From positions 10,168,001 to 10,232,000 of the forward strand of contig NC_045132.1 in the NCBI RefSeq assembly GCF_007655135.1: 64,000 bases of DNA. Reading direction: 5' to 3'. Shown piece after piece: positions 21,401 through 33,299 of this stretch. Source of the DNA: Punica granatum. Its lineage: Eukaryota; Streptophyta; Magnoliopsida; Myrtales; Lythraceae. Both the position numbers and the translations under genes were made by a program. Numbering within the stretch: the first letter of the stretch is position 1; every line of letters starts with the position of its first letter. The notes under the pieces are model-generated. The model was not told the DNA's origin and ran no database searches. It worked only from the letters and a program-made list of their open reading frames with translations.

Positions 21401-23672
21401 ACTGGGCACGGGTGTGCTCGGTGACGGGCGCGGGTGGCGCTGATGACAGGCGCTGGTGGCGCTGGGCACGGGTGTGCTCGGTGGCGGGCGCGGGTGGCGC
21501 TGGTGATGGGTGTGGGCGTGCTCGGTGACGAGAGCGGGTGGCGCTGGTGACGGGCGCTGGTGTCGGGCACGGTGACAGGCACGAGCGTGCTGGATGACGA
21601 GCGCTGGTGGCGCTGGGGACGGGCGCTGGTGGCGCTGATGACAAACACGGGCGTCGGGCACGGTGACAGGCAAGGGCGTGCTCGGTAACGAGCGCTGGTG
21701 ACGCTCAGTGACGGACGCTGGTGACGCTGGTGACGCGTCACTGTTCACCCGAGAGCTCCAACTTCACCCGAAACCGCCTCAACGATAAGCAAATGACTCC
21801 AAACTAAAAAACTGGGTTCAGAAATGGGATCCTTGGGTCCAAAACATGTCGTCTATGAAGTTTGAAGAATTTTGGATATAAGTCGGAATAGTGCCCGCTA
21901 TGGATCCCGACCTAAACTCCAAAGATATTTGGCTTGGTTTTCGGTTTTATTAAGTTCTTTGCTTGCTGCTGGTTCCTAAGAAGTTGAGAGCATTTTCTAG
22001 AGGGAGAAACTAGCAAGATTATGTGTGCTTCATGAATGATTAGCTTAATGACAAGTATGCAATATATATGTGAAGCTAATGAGCAATTAAGCAAAACAAA
22101 GCACCATTAAGGGCCTCATTAGCAAAAGTTGGTTGCCCTAATGGAGATGAGGATGAATGTCCTCCATGTATCTTGATGAGGAAGAGCCAAGAAGCATTAA
22201 TGGAGGTACAGTTAATGGCTTGAGTGTTGACTAGAAAGACCAAAGATATTTTGGGCTAGGTGAGGGTAAGAGAGGAAGAGGAAAAGGCCGAAAGCTTTGG
22301 GGCAAAGGGCGGTTGCCCTTGGGCAGCCCGTGGGTCCCACGGCTTGAGAGGAGAAACCGGGAAAAGACTCGGGTCTCAATTGGTTGCGTATTCGAAGTTC
22401 GTGGTTCGAATTGAACGTCGAATTGTCGATATACGTGTGAAAACGGAATTAATGAGCTCGAGATTGACATTTTTCATTGAGAAATGTCCCGGATGTGTGT
22501 GAGGCTCGGAAGCCGATTTTGCTCATTGCAAGCGACCAGGGCGAAGTTGTCCGCTTCTGACAGCATATCTCTTATCTGCATCTCACGTTGGTCATTTTGA
22601 CATAAGTTGTCAGACAACGTGAACAATCATCCCTTAAGCCGGTAATGCTAACGTGGGGCCGGAGACGTCCTAGGAGGCCGAAACTGGATTTCTCAGGATG
22701 ACTTCTGAGTTGCTTGGGCACTCCAGAGATTACTGTAATCTCTATTTGTCAAGATCAGACCTCCAAGGACTTGAAGAGTGTATCTGAGACCTCTAAAGCG
22801 CTGTTCGAGAGGTCTAGATGAGTTGTGTGATTTATTCCGACGATTCCACATTGAGCCTTGAGAAGGCTAGCATTGTGTAACGTAAGCATTCGGCGTCAAG
22901 TTTCCCCAAAGAGGACCTCCGGACATGGATTTCCACTAAAAATGGTCATTTCCGCTCCTCAGAGGTTACTCGGGAAACCATGAAAGGTTTTGCTGTCTGT
23001 TTTGCCCCATTGTGAATGTCTGCTAGAGTTTTCTGGGCGATGCGGTGTGAACTTCGTTTGCCGTAATTCCATCAAACCATTCTCCGGCTATGCTCTTCTG
23101 AAGAGGGATATGCTTGTTTTGCCGTTCAGAAGTCATTTGAAATGTCTGTGTGACTTCCAAGAGACAATCTGAAGCATTATTCATGCTATGTGTGCTGATG
23201 GGGCATGGCCGTGTCTGATATTTGGCATTAACTTTTCTCCAAGAAACCGGCATTTTTGGACTTCCACTGAAAAGTTGTCAGTATACAAAAAATTGTTCTG
23301 TATAGAGCAGATGATTTGCAAAATGCCTTTGAAGACATTTTCCATATTTTTGGCACTGATGTGGATTTTTGGAGTCCAATATTTACTATCTTCCGACGAC
23401 CGAGCGAACTATCCGAAAATAGTATCGTCCGTGTAGTACACTGAAAATGCCGGTTTTGGACATTGTTGAGCTCTCTGGTCGCTCTGTTGCCCTTTGGTGA
23501 CCCCTAGAGTCCTTCTGTCATGTCCATGAGTCATTTGCTCAATTTTGCCGACTTGAGGATGAATAGTGATTTCTTGCTCTGCCTAGCCGTTTTCTGTATT
23601 CTGCTCAAGTCATGGCTTGGATCATTGCTAATATCGTTGTTTGGAATGGTGAGCCAAAATGGGGTGCTGACA
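18452..23672 (-). mobile_element. 3' LTR of element B (5221 bp)
   Basis: On the minus strand it starts TGTCAGCACCCCATTTTGG at 23672 and ends TCCGTACA at 18452. It is colinear with 35409-39235, apart from small indels, up to 22268. It includes three 15-nt hairpins (19221-19235, 19249-19263, 19277-19291), the 8-bp hairpin (18710-18732) and a GC-rich minisatellite. A TATA-like ATATATAT lies at 22062-22069, and a donor-like CTAG/GTAAA at 21165/21164. Confidence 0.93.
21235..21745 (-). repeat. GC-rich minisatellite in 3' LTR of B
   Basis: Imperfect repeats built from words such as GGTGACGGGCGCTGGTGGCGC and GGGCACGGTGACAGGCAC. Because of this composition all three minus frames stay open for roughly 160-200 codons rich in Pro, Ser, Ala and His. 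These are composition artefacts rather than genes. The matching array in the 5' LTR is at 38205-38705 and differs by gain and loss of units. Confidence 0.85.
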
Positions 23673-23688
23673 GCTTGCCCCTCTTTGA
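23673..23688 (-). other. polypurine tract of element B
   Basis: TCAAAGAGGGGCAAGC on the minus strand, directly upstream of the 3' LTR. Element C has AAAGAAGGGCAAGC in the same place (40341-40354). Confidence 0.75.
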
Positions 23689-25765
23689 CTGCTTGCTCGA
23701 GTAGAGGATGCAATCAAAGATTTCAAAAGCACCCCAGTTTGATAGCAATGATCAAGGTGGAATTTCCTATATGGCCCTCTCCCTTTTGCTTTGGATATGT
23801 AGGATGTTGTACCTAATAAAAAGGGAATATGGTGAGATGCGCACAATAGACATGTAGAGTTCGGAACAAAGCTAAAATAGGCAATTAAAGTCGGGATTGA
23901 CCTGAAGGGGACTGACCCCAATGCAAGAAAAGTAGTCGGGATTGACCCGAAGGGTTTGCAATATGCACGGGGCGCATACCGAATGAACTGCATGGTTCAA
24001 AGGCGCCTACCCGGTGGACTTGCGAGGTGCACGAGCGCTTGCTCGGCGGGTTTGTAATATGCACGGGGCGCATACCGAATGAACTGCATGGTTCAAAGGT
24101 GCCTACCCGGTGGACTTGCGAGGTGCACGAGCGCTTGCTCGGCGGGTTTGCAATGTGCACTGCGATCCTGAGAAGGTGCACGCCAATTAAAGTGCATTGC
24201 GGAAATAAATGTGCACTGCGATCCTGAGAAGGTGCACGCCAATTAAAGTGCATTGCGGAAATAAGTGTGCACTGCGATCCTGAGAAGGTGCACGCCAATT
24301 AAAGTGCATTGCAGAAATAAATGTGCACTGCGATCCTGAGAAGGTGCACGCCAATTAAAGTGCATTGCAGAAATAAAGGCGCACTGCGATCCTGAGAAGG
24401 TGCACGCCAATTAAAGTGCATTGCAGAAATAAAGGAGCACTGCGATCCTGAGAAGGTGCACGCCAATGAAAGTGCATTGCAGAAATAAATGTGCACTGCG
24501 ATCCTGAGAAGGTGCACGCCAATTAAAGTGCATTGCAGAAATAAAGGCGCACTGCGATCCTGAGAAGGTGCACGCCAACGAAAGTGCATTGCAGAAATAA
24601 AGGCGCACTGCGATCCTGAGAAGGTGCACGCCAACGAAAGTGCATTGCAGAAATAAAGGTGCGCGAAGTAAATGCAAACACTGAGGAGTAGTGTGAGGTG
24701 TGGAAGGAATCATTGTGTTTCTTCCATCGTTGATTTCGTCCATGTCGCAATCGATGCTGTGGTAGGACGTTTCATTGCTTGCCAGCTGATTTGGATGTCA
24801 CTGAATGCTTGGAGTGTTATCTTGAAGGTCTCTCTTCGGATTTAGACTGTAGTTTTTGGCATAAGACAGACATGCATTCGTCAAAGAGAAACTCTTTTCG
24901 GGGTTCAAATCCTGCTTCCTGCATCTAGAATCAAAAGGGCTAATAGTGGTTGTCAATCCTACTCTATAGCCATAATGAAGATGTGTAAAGAATTATGAAT
25001 AATAATACTTTGGGGATTTGAACATGATGACCATTTAAAGGGGTGGTCGTCTCCCGCTAAATTGTGACTCGACAAAAGGGCTTATGTTTACAGAACGGGC
25101 ATGACCCGTAGAATTTGCATTAGGGAAAACGGAGGGATTTTGGGATCCTCCACATCAAGGATACGACGATTCGACTGCATGTCGAAACGTGTCTTGTGCT
25201 GTGAGAGTCAAAGAGAGTTTGGTTGCATCGGAGACTGCCAAACTACTACTTGTTGTCGCTTCACACTGAGTGTAGCTGTCATTTCATAGTCGAGCTGCCG
25301 AAGGTCCCTAACTTTTGCCTAGCTCGCAAGATGCATGACGACCTAGCGGGGTATTCTTTTAGACTCTTCTATCATTTAGAGCTCACCTTTTGCTATGACC
25401 GTCCCATTTGGATTTGGTCATACCTCTCGGTTCCTCTAACTTTTGCCTAGAGCACCCTTTCGGGTTTTCACTCTAGCGAGGATTTCGTTTTGTACTCTCC
25501 TTTTGCCACGGCCCCCCTTTGGCGGGATTTTAAATCGTGCCCCTCATTCCCTAATTTTTGCCCAGGCCGCCTCAAAGAGGTTTTCAACCTAGCGGGAGAT
25601 TTATTATTTTTCTCTCAGGACAAGTTCAGAGAAAGGGAAAGAGCAGAAGCGGGGAGTGTATTAATAAGCAGAAATGAAAGTGCTGGGAGATTGTACATGC
25701 GAAGAAAATTAAAAATGTAATGTGCATTTGAGGAAAACGTCCACAGTGGAATGAGAGAAACACCA
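23689..25765 (-). other. 3' UTR of element B
   Basis: About 2.1 kb between the pol stop and the polypurine tract, without a convincing gene. It holds a roughly 45-bp unit present about 1.4 times (23890-23950), a 96-bp unit present twice (23965-24060 and 24061-24156), and a nine-copy 56-bp array. Degenerate repeats starting CTAACTTTTGCCTAG lie near 25307, 25436 and 25549. Repeat-rich 3' UTRs are known for Tat/Ogre elements. Confidence 0.8.
24150..24664 (-). repeat. 56-bp tandem array, 9 copies
   Basis: The word TGCGATCCTGAGAAGGTGCA begins at 24161 and then every 56 bp to 24609. Each unit also holds ACGCCAAnnAAAGTGCATTGC and GAAATAAA. Units are nearly identical, differing mainly just before GCACTGCG. 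Open frames across the array are artefacts of the repeat. Confidence 0.95.
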
Positions 25766-28700
25766 TCACGGATAGTATTTCTTAAGTGTATCAGCGTTGA
25801 CCGGAAGAGCGTTCTCGTTTCCGTCCATATCATTGAGAATGATTGCCCCCCCGTCAAAGACTTCTTTAACAATGAAGGGATCGTCATATTTGTAAGCAAA
25901 CTTGCCCCTGGAATCAGGGGCGATATGCAAAACTTTCCGCAGGACGAAGTCGCCGGGGCTGAACTCGCGGAGACGAACTTTCTTGTTAAAAGCTCGGGCC
26001 ATTCTTTGCTGATAGCACTGACCGTGGCAAAGTGCTGTTAGCCGCCTCTCATCAATGAGATTGAGCTGTTCGTAGCGTTGCTTCGCCCATTCTGCTTCCT
26101 TGAGCTTGGACTCGGCGAGGACCCTCATAGAGGGAATCTCTACTTCGATTGGAAGAACTGCTTCCATGCCGTAGACCAAAGAATATGGGGTTGATCCAGT
26201 GGACGAGCAGATAGAAGTCCGATATGCCAAGAGTGCGAACGGGAGCATCTCGTGCCTGTCTCTGTAATTAACTGTCGTCTTTTCAATGATTTTCTTTATG
26301 TTCTTGTTTGCTGCCTCTACCGCGCCTTTCATTTGTGGACGATACGGAGAGGAGTTGCGGTGTAGAATCTTGAACTGTGCACAGAGCTCGTCAATGAGCT
26401 TATTGTTCAAATTCTTGGCGTTGTCTGTGACAAGTGTCGCAGGGACCCCGTAACGTGCGATAATGTCGCGTTTGAGGAAGCGTGCCACGGTTTTTGCAGT
26501 GACCGATGCAAGGGTGATAGCTTCGATCCATTTGGTGAAGTAATCGATAGCTACCAGTATGTACAAGTGCCCATTGGATGCTTTGGGGTTAATAGGACCA
26601 ATCACGTTCATGCCCCACATTGAAAAGGGCCACGGAGCAGCCATTGGATGCAGCTCGTTGGGTGGTGCTCTGATCTGATTTGCGTAAACTTGACACAAGT
26701 GACAATGCCTGACATGTTTGACGCAGTCAGTCTTTATGGTGGACCAGAAATACCCAAGTCGCATGAGCTTCTTTGCTAGCATGAGCCCGTTCATGTGAGG
26801 TCCGCAATTTCCCTCGTGCACTTCTTCCATGAGGCGTTGTGCCTCATTCTCATCAACACAACGAAGCAGTGTGGCATCGAATGAACGGCGGTAAAGGGTT
26901 TCACCACTCAAGAAGAAATTTGCTGCAATGCGCCGAAGAGTCTTCCGGTCATGTCGATCGGTGAATGCTGGGAATTGACCCGTTTGTAGCAAGTGTTTAA
27001 TGTCTGCATACCACGGTTTGCTGTCGACAGCGTCGATTACATCGCAATGGGCAGGATCCTGAGCAATCTCAAACTCGAGGGGCTCGATGAGATTCTCTTT
27101 TGTGATGCTAACCATGGAAGTGAGTGTTGCGAGTGCATCGGCGAACTGGTTCTTCATGCGCGGTGTGTATGTAAATGAGATGTCCTTGAAGTTTTCTGTC
27201 AAGTCTTCAAGGTACTCATGATATGGCACCAGTTTCGGATCTTTCGTCTTCCACTGTTTGAGTGTCTGAAAGATTGTAAGCATGGAATCTCCAAACACTT
27301 CCAGCTCCTTGACTTTGAGGTCGATTGCCGCCTGCAAGCCGAGGATACATGCCTCATATTCGGCTATGTTGTTGGTACAGGGGAAATCAATCTTCGCTGC
27401 AACAGGGAAATGATGCTCTTCTGGGGATATCAGCACTGCGCCAATCCCTGACCCGGTGGAATTGACTGCACCATCGAAGTACATCTTCCATCTGGTAATT
27501 TCCTCCTCACCACTCATTTGGAGGATTCTTTCGTCTGGAAAGTCAGAGTCGATCGGTGTGTCATCGACAATCGGGAACTCTGCTAGGTGATCTGCTATCG
27601 CTTGGCCCTTGACTGATGTGCGTGACACATATTCGATGTCGTACTCCGTCAGCTGGCAACACCATTTTGCTATATTCCTCATGGAGGACGGAGTGCTAAG
27701 TAGATATTTCAAAGGATCTGTCTTCGACAGCAGGCGAATAGTATGGTAGAGAGTGTATTGCCGGAGCCTTTGCATGACCTACACAAGTGCGCAACACATT
27801 TTCTCTATCTCAGGGTAGTTGGATTCCCCTTCAGTGAACTTTTTGCTTAAATAATAAATTGCTCGCTCTGCGTGAGAGGATTCGTCCTTTTGCCCTAACA
27901 TGCATCCGATAGATTGTCGGCGCACCGTCAAGTACAAAATGAGAGGACGATCCGGTGAAGGTGGAACCAACACCGGCGGCTGAATTAGATATGCCTTGAT
28001 GGTATCAAAAACTTTCTGACACTCATCATCCCATTTGACCGCTGCATTTTTCCGAAGCAGACGGAAGAGTGGTTGGCACTTATCTGTCAAATTTGCAATG
28101 AAACGCGCGATGTAATTCAGCCGTCCTAAGAAGCTCCTCACTTCGCGCACTGTCGATGGAGGGGGCAATTCCATGATCGCTTTAACTTTGTCAGGGTCGA
28201 CCTTGATGCCTTCCTCACTAACTATAAACCCTAACAATTTCCCTGACTTGATGCCAAATGTGCATTTCGCTGGGTTAAGTCGGAGCTTATATTTCTTGAC
28301 GCGGTTAAACAATCGTTTGAGGTTAACCAAATGATCTTCTCCTTCTTTGGACTTCGCGATCATGTCGTCGACATAGACCTCGATCTCTTTATGCATCATG
28401 TCATGAAAGAGAGTGACCATTGCCCGTTGATAGGTTGCCCCGGCATTTTTGAGACCGAAAGGCATGACCTTGTAGCAAAATGTACCCCACATCGTGATGA
28501 ATGTGGTTTTGACTTTGTCTTCTTCGGCCATCTGAATCTGATTATATCCAGAGAAACCGTCCATGAAGGAGAATTGTGTGTGGCGCGCTGTATTGTCCAC
28601 CAAGACATCGATGTGTGGCAGCGGAAAATTATCCTTTGGGCTAGCCCTATTGAGATCTCGGTAGTCGATGCAGACTCTGACTTTCCCATTTTTCTTCTCC

Positions 28701-29207
28701 ACTGGAACAATGTTCGCTATCCATTCAGAGTAATTGCATACCTCCAAGAATCCCGCGTCTACTTGCTTGATGACTTCTTCCTTAATGCGTAAGAGAAGGT
28801 CAGCTCGTTGACGTCGCAAGTGTTGGCGCTTGGGTGGGAATCTTTCAGTATCGAGTGGAAGGAAATGCTTTACAATTGATGGGTCTAGGCCTGGCATATC
28901 GGCGTAGGACCATGCAAAGACCTCCTGATACTCTGTCAAGAAGTCGATCATTCGGGCTCTCTGTGCAGGGTCGAGTCCCGTTCCGATTCTAAGGGTGCGT
29001 GGTTCTTCTGTATTGCCTATGTTGATGTCTTCGGTTGGCTCGACGGAAGTGAGTTGGTGGTTTTCGAGACGATGCAAACTCTCTTCTATCTCGGGCACGC
29101 GACCGTCCTCGTCAAGTCCTTCCCCGAAGTATATGGGTAGGGACTTTCCGAGATGTGTTTCGAGTGAATCCGAGTCGTTATATCCGTGATTTGGATTCGA
29201 TTGGAGC
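25766..29207 (-). pseudogene. pol of element B: RT, dual RNase H, integrase
   Basis: One frame of about 1147 codons from the splice acceptor, interrupted once by TAG at 27776-27778 at a position where a Trp codon is expected. The first 478 residues hold the pre-RT segment and RT. VCIDYRDLNRASPKDNFPLP is near 181-200 and YVDDM is at 281-285. After RT comes a first RNase H that has lost its usual acidic start (LYLTVRRQSIGCML); the nonsense codon lies inside it. A second RNase H follows with YFDGA, IAEYEA, FGDSM and FADAL. The integrase has the zinc-finger HCHLC part, TDN and AVEAAN with a 35-residue D-E spacing. The first catalytic Asp reads Asn (GMNVIGPI, codon 26606-26608). No chromodomain, as expected for Tat. 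The protein ends DTLKKYYP. Not functional as it stands. Confidence 0.93.
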
Positions 29208-29398
29208 CTGGACATGAAAGTGAATTGTTTTAGAAATTAAAGGTGTTAGAAGTGAGTGCAAGAGAGAGAATTTATGCACAGGAAATCAAAAAGCATGCAG
29301 GGATTCTATTAACAAGCCATAACAAAAACCCCTCTTCTGTCATGTGGCTTATGGCGTTGCCGACATGCAGGTAGCATTATGTATAAAGACCGTCTTAC
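29208..29398 (-). other. predicted intron between gag-pro and pol, element B
   Basis: Donor GTAAGA begins at 29398 and the acceptor ends TCATGTCCAG at 29208. The first in-frame codon spanning the donor is TAA, which ends Gag-Pro if the intron stays. Splicing out 191 bp puts gag-pro and pol in one frame. Sites and frame logic are the same as in element A. Confidence 0.82.
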
Positions 29399-32300
29399 AC
29401 ATCGGCAACTATGGCCGAGTAGAGCGGAATTGAAGTCCAGTTGGTAAGCTCCTCATCCTCCTATACAGGGCGGATATGAACCTTAGAAGATGTCTCCTCA
29501 ATGACGGCATATATGGCTGGCAAAGCCAAAAACGCTTCAACTGCATCCGAAGAGAAGTCATTTGTTTCAGTGATCGGGTTCTCGGAGGTGCCTCCCATGA
29601 TTTGCGGTGGTGCTGCAAAAAACTGTAAGAGTGGTGGAACCGGCATGCCCCTATAGAGTTTCCCATAATATGCTGCAAGGCAGTGTAGATGTTTTCCACG
29701 ACGAGCTTGCATGATCTCATGGCAGGAGGGGCGAAAGCCGAGCCCTCTCCTATTGCGGTGTTCCTCTATTTCAATCGGTCGAAGGATTCCCTGTGCACGT
29801 GCCCCGAGTCCAGTTCCAGGGACATAATTGTTCTTCAAGAGAACCTTTCCAATCATGCGATCAGTTCGTGATGGACTGACCTCTCCGTAGTCTCGAATTA
29901 CGGAGATCATGTCGAAAAAATGGAAGGGGAGATTCTGATCTTCTCCAATGCTGATATAAGGGATGGTCGTTTCCTTATAGACTGCATAATCTTCCTCACC
30001 GTTGACAGTGATGAGTTTGCCTTCAGCAAAGAATTTCAACTTCTGGTGCAATGATGAAGGAACGGCGCCGGCGGTGTGAATCCATGGCCTTCCGAGTAGG
30101 AGACTGAAAGCATTGGGTATTTCCAGGATCTGGAAGGTAATAGAGAATGAACAAGGACCCACATCAATTAGGAGATCAATTTCACCATTCACCGCTCTCT
30201 TAGAGCCGTCAAAGGCTCGAACGGTGGTCTTGCTTGCACGAATGCGACTCATGTCCACGTTCATCTGTTTCAACGCGGAGACGGGGCAAACGTTGAGAGC
30301 AGAGCCGTTGTCGATCATGACTCGACCAACGACGTGGTTGTTGCTCTTGCAAACTATGTGCAATGCCCGCAAGTGTCCTTGTCCTTCCGTGGGAATTTCG
30401 TCTTCCGAAAAGGAAATCTGATTCGAGAAAATAGAGTTCACCGTCTCCTCGATTCTATTCGGTGCAGTATCTTTCGGGACTTGTGCCGCAGTGAGAACTT
30501 TCAGCAAAGCGTCCCAATGAGGTTCGGAGTTCAAAAGCAATGCGAGCAACGATATATGAGCTGGTGACTTGCTCATTTGCTCGACCACTTTGTATTCGCT
30601 TGCTTTGATCACCTTCATGAAATCTTCGACTTCTTGATCGGTGACCTTCTTTGTAGAGAATGACACGGCTTTTGGAACGGTTAAGAACTCAGTAGTGGGA
30701 GCCTTTCCTTTGTCAACAGGCTCTGGACCCTGATAAACCTGTCCTGAACGCGTGATTCCCATCGCACTCATCTCCAGTTCTGCACTGGCAACCTTGCTCT
30801 CATATGTCCAGGGAACTCGACTATCGTGATAAGGCTCCTTTGCAGGAACTTCTATAACGAACGGGACGGGAGCGAATGCGACTTCTACTGGAATATAGTT
30901 AATGGCAAATGGAGTTGAGGCCTTTTGCGCGTCTTCTTCCTCCTCAATAGCAGCAATGCTAATCATGTTCACCGAAGGTCCTGAACCTGATCCATGATCA
31001 GGAAGAGGATTTGCACGGACATTCGGCGGCTTCACCTCGTTGAAGGAGATTTGTCTTGCATCAATCATCTCCTGAATTTTATCCCGGAGTCTCCAACAAG
31101 TATCCAGGGTATGACCAGGAGCACCCTGATGAAATTCACATCGAAGATTCTGGTTATGCATGGACGGATCGAAACGGGGACCTGGTGCTTCTGTTTTGAT
31201 CTTGTCGCCTGCAAGGAGCTGTCTGAATATGTGAGAGGGAGGAGCCGGTAAATTGGTGTATTGCTTGCATGAACGCGATTGAGCAGCACTGTCTTGTTGA
31301 GTTCTAGGAGCTGGGACACGTTGAGCCGGCTGAGGAGGTCTCGAAGCCGGGGGTCTAGCTTGTTGAACTTGAACAGGAGGGTACGGTTGCGGAGGTTGCG
31401 ACTGGATAGCAGTGGGCGGGGTTGAGAAATAAGCTTGCGGCGTTTGATGAGGTTGCACATACTGCACGGGATACACATATGGCTGAGAAGTCGGTAATGC
31501 AGGGGTGTAGTCCACCGACATTGGGTGTGGAGCTTGATGTCCAGAATTGACGATGCCAATAGTCGCATCTTTGCCTCTTCTGGATGTTTCGGCAGTTTGT
31601 TTCTTCGGTGTCTCTCCGTCTTTCTTCCTTGCCGGATCTTCAATTCTTCCTAGCTTAACTCCCATATCCAACTTCTTTCCTGCCTCAATCAGGTTTGAGA
31701 AAGAGGAAGTATAAGCCAGGAGATGTGAGTAATATGCGCCTCTGAGCGTAGAATGAAACAGTTGAACTTGCTGTCGCTCAGTGATTGGAGGAATGTGCTT
31801 TGCCGCTTTTCCCCTCCATTCCGTTGCGTATGCTTCGAAAGTTTGACTTTCTTTCATCTCTGCCATGCTAAGATCAAGAAGAGTAGGAGGTGTCTCTGCA
31901 CAGAATCGGTACTGGTCAAGGAATTTTTGAGAAAGATCTGTCCATGTAGGGATGTCGCCGGCTTTCAGGGTCATAAACCAATCTAGCGCTGATCCCGTAA
32001 GACTGTCTTGGAAAGTCTGGATGACAAATTCCTCGTAATCCCAATACGAAAGCATTTTGCTATGATAGTGATGGAGATGATGCCGAGAGTCTTTAGTCCC
32101 ATCATACCTCTTAAAATCTGGAATCTTGATCTTCGGGGGTAACAACATGCCCGGAAAGAGATTCCAGTCACTGTCACCGAAGTCGGGACGGGACGTGCCT
32201 GCTTGGAGGGTTCGAATGGTTTCCTCCATTCTCTTCATTCTTTTCTCCTGTTCATTTTCAGGAGGAATGTTTGTCTGTAGAACTGCAGGTGCGGCCTGAG

Positions 32301-32994
32301 TAGGGGTGCCTGGCTCAGTGGGGGGAATATTTAGAGGCGGTGGAGTTTGGTAAGAGAAGCTCATTTGGGTTTGTGGGGCTTGGAAAGAAAAAGGTTCTGT
32401 AGTGGGAGCAGGGATTTGTGTGATCGCGACTGGAGGAACCGTCGGTGGTGGAACGGTGTAAATTGGAGATTGAGTAGGTATGGTGAGCGGCGGCAAAGTG
32501 ATCATTGTGGGATCTATTGATAGGAATGCCGCGGGTGGAAACGGCACTGATGTAGGAGCCGGTGGTGGTGGCATAGGATCACTGACTGGGCTAATTGTCG
32601 TCCCATATGTCATTGCCGGAAAAGACATATCTTCGCTATCAGTCACGTAAATAGGCGGGTCGATCGGATTCCGGGGAACAGTTGTCCTGCGTTCAGGAGG
32701 CGGAGTGTGGCTCGAGGAAGCTCGGTTTTGATCCCGAAGCATAGCCATGAGCTCTGTCATATTGGTATTCATGTTGGCAGCCAACTGATTAACGATCCCT
32801 TCAAGTGCAGCAAAACGCACGGGATCGACAACATTGGATGACGCCTGTGCAGGAGAAGGGAAGTGCGTTGGAAGAGCACCGGAATACGTTGTAGATGCTG
32901 GAGATGATATCACACGTGTGTCTTCGGGAATGGACTGTGCAGGCATCGGTGGCGCGTCTTGCTCCGAGATAACAGGTTGTTGCTCTTCGGCCAT
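29399..32994 (-). pseudogene. gag-pro of element B, one late nonsense codon
   Basis: Open for 1177 residues from MAEEQQPVISEQDAPPM to TAG at 29461-29463. In element A the matching codon is CAG and the frame goes on for about 20 residues to the intron. Residues 1-250 are Pro/Thr-rich and disordered-looking. The Gag core runs from about 265 to 460 (FPGMLLPPKIKIPDF, ALDWFMTLKAGDIPTW, YRFCAETPPTLLDLS). A knuckle-like C-x2-H-x5-H-x4-C lies at about 617-632. The aspartic protease begins near 893 (MIDNGSALNVCP, catalytic Asp 895). A G-patch-like segment lies at about 1045-1087. Gag would form the particle and the protease would mature the polyprotein. Apart from the late stop it looks intact. Confidence 0.92.
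29735..29860 (-). other. G-patch-like segment after the protease
   Basis: Encodes a run with YVPGTGLGARAQGILRPIE followed about ten residues later by RRGLGF. This fits the glycine pattern of G-patch domains (W/Y-x-P-G-x-G-L-G ... Q-G ... P-I ... G-L-G). Element A has the same pattern at 7024-7150. Confidence 0.65.
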
Positions 32995-33002
32995 TCTTCC
33001 GC

Positions 33003-33299
33003 GTGCCCGAGTAGGGTATCGATGCGACGCCAGTTGTTAGTACCTGTATATGTGTAAGTGTATAAGTGCAATTGTTGTGTGTTAACCATCTTCGAGATGT
33101 AAATGACAATATATGAATGCATGAGGTGTATGAGTTTAAAAACACTAATGCCATTACATCAACTTGATTCACGTTTCATAATTTACAAAGGCAGTCTGTT
33201 CGAAAGGAAACATAAACATTAAACCGACAACTGTTACAACCCGTAGCTGAGTGAGCGCTACGCGGGTTCTGTATAGGCAAAAACGCTCGGCAACTGAGC
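33003..33299 (-). other. ORF1-gag spacer of element B
   Basis: Untranslated. It contains a candidate 3' splice site TTACACATATACAG/GTACTAAC near 33040, about 45 bp before gag, followed by ACTGGCGTC words that are also in front of gag in element A. No open frame of note. Confidence 0.5.

Noticed and set aside
21145..21748. Three overlapping frames of 160-200 codons in the LTR (also 37875-38714)
   Set aside because: Low-complexity products of the GC-rich minisatellite, changed by indels between the two LTRs.
24299..24750. Overlapping 75-137-codon minus-strand frames
   Set aside because: They are translations of the 56-bp array in different frames and have no gene signals.
28331..28792. 153-codon plus-strand frame
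   Set aside because: Antisense shadow of the reverse transcriptase of element B.
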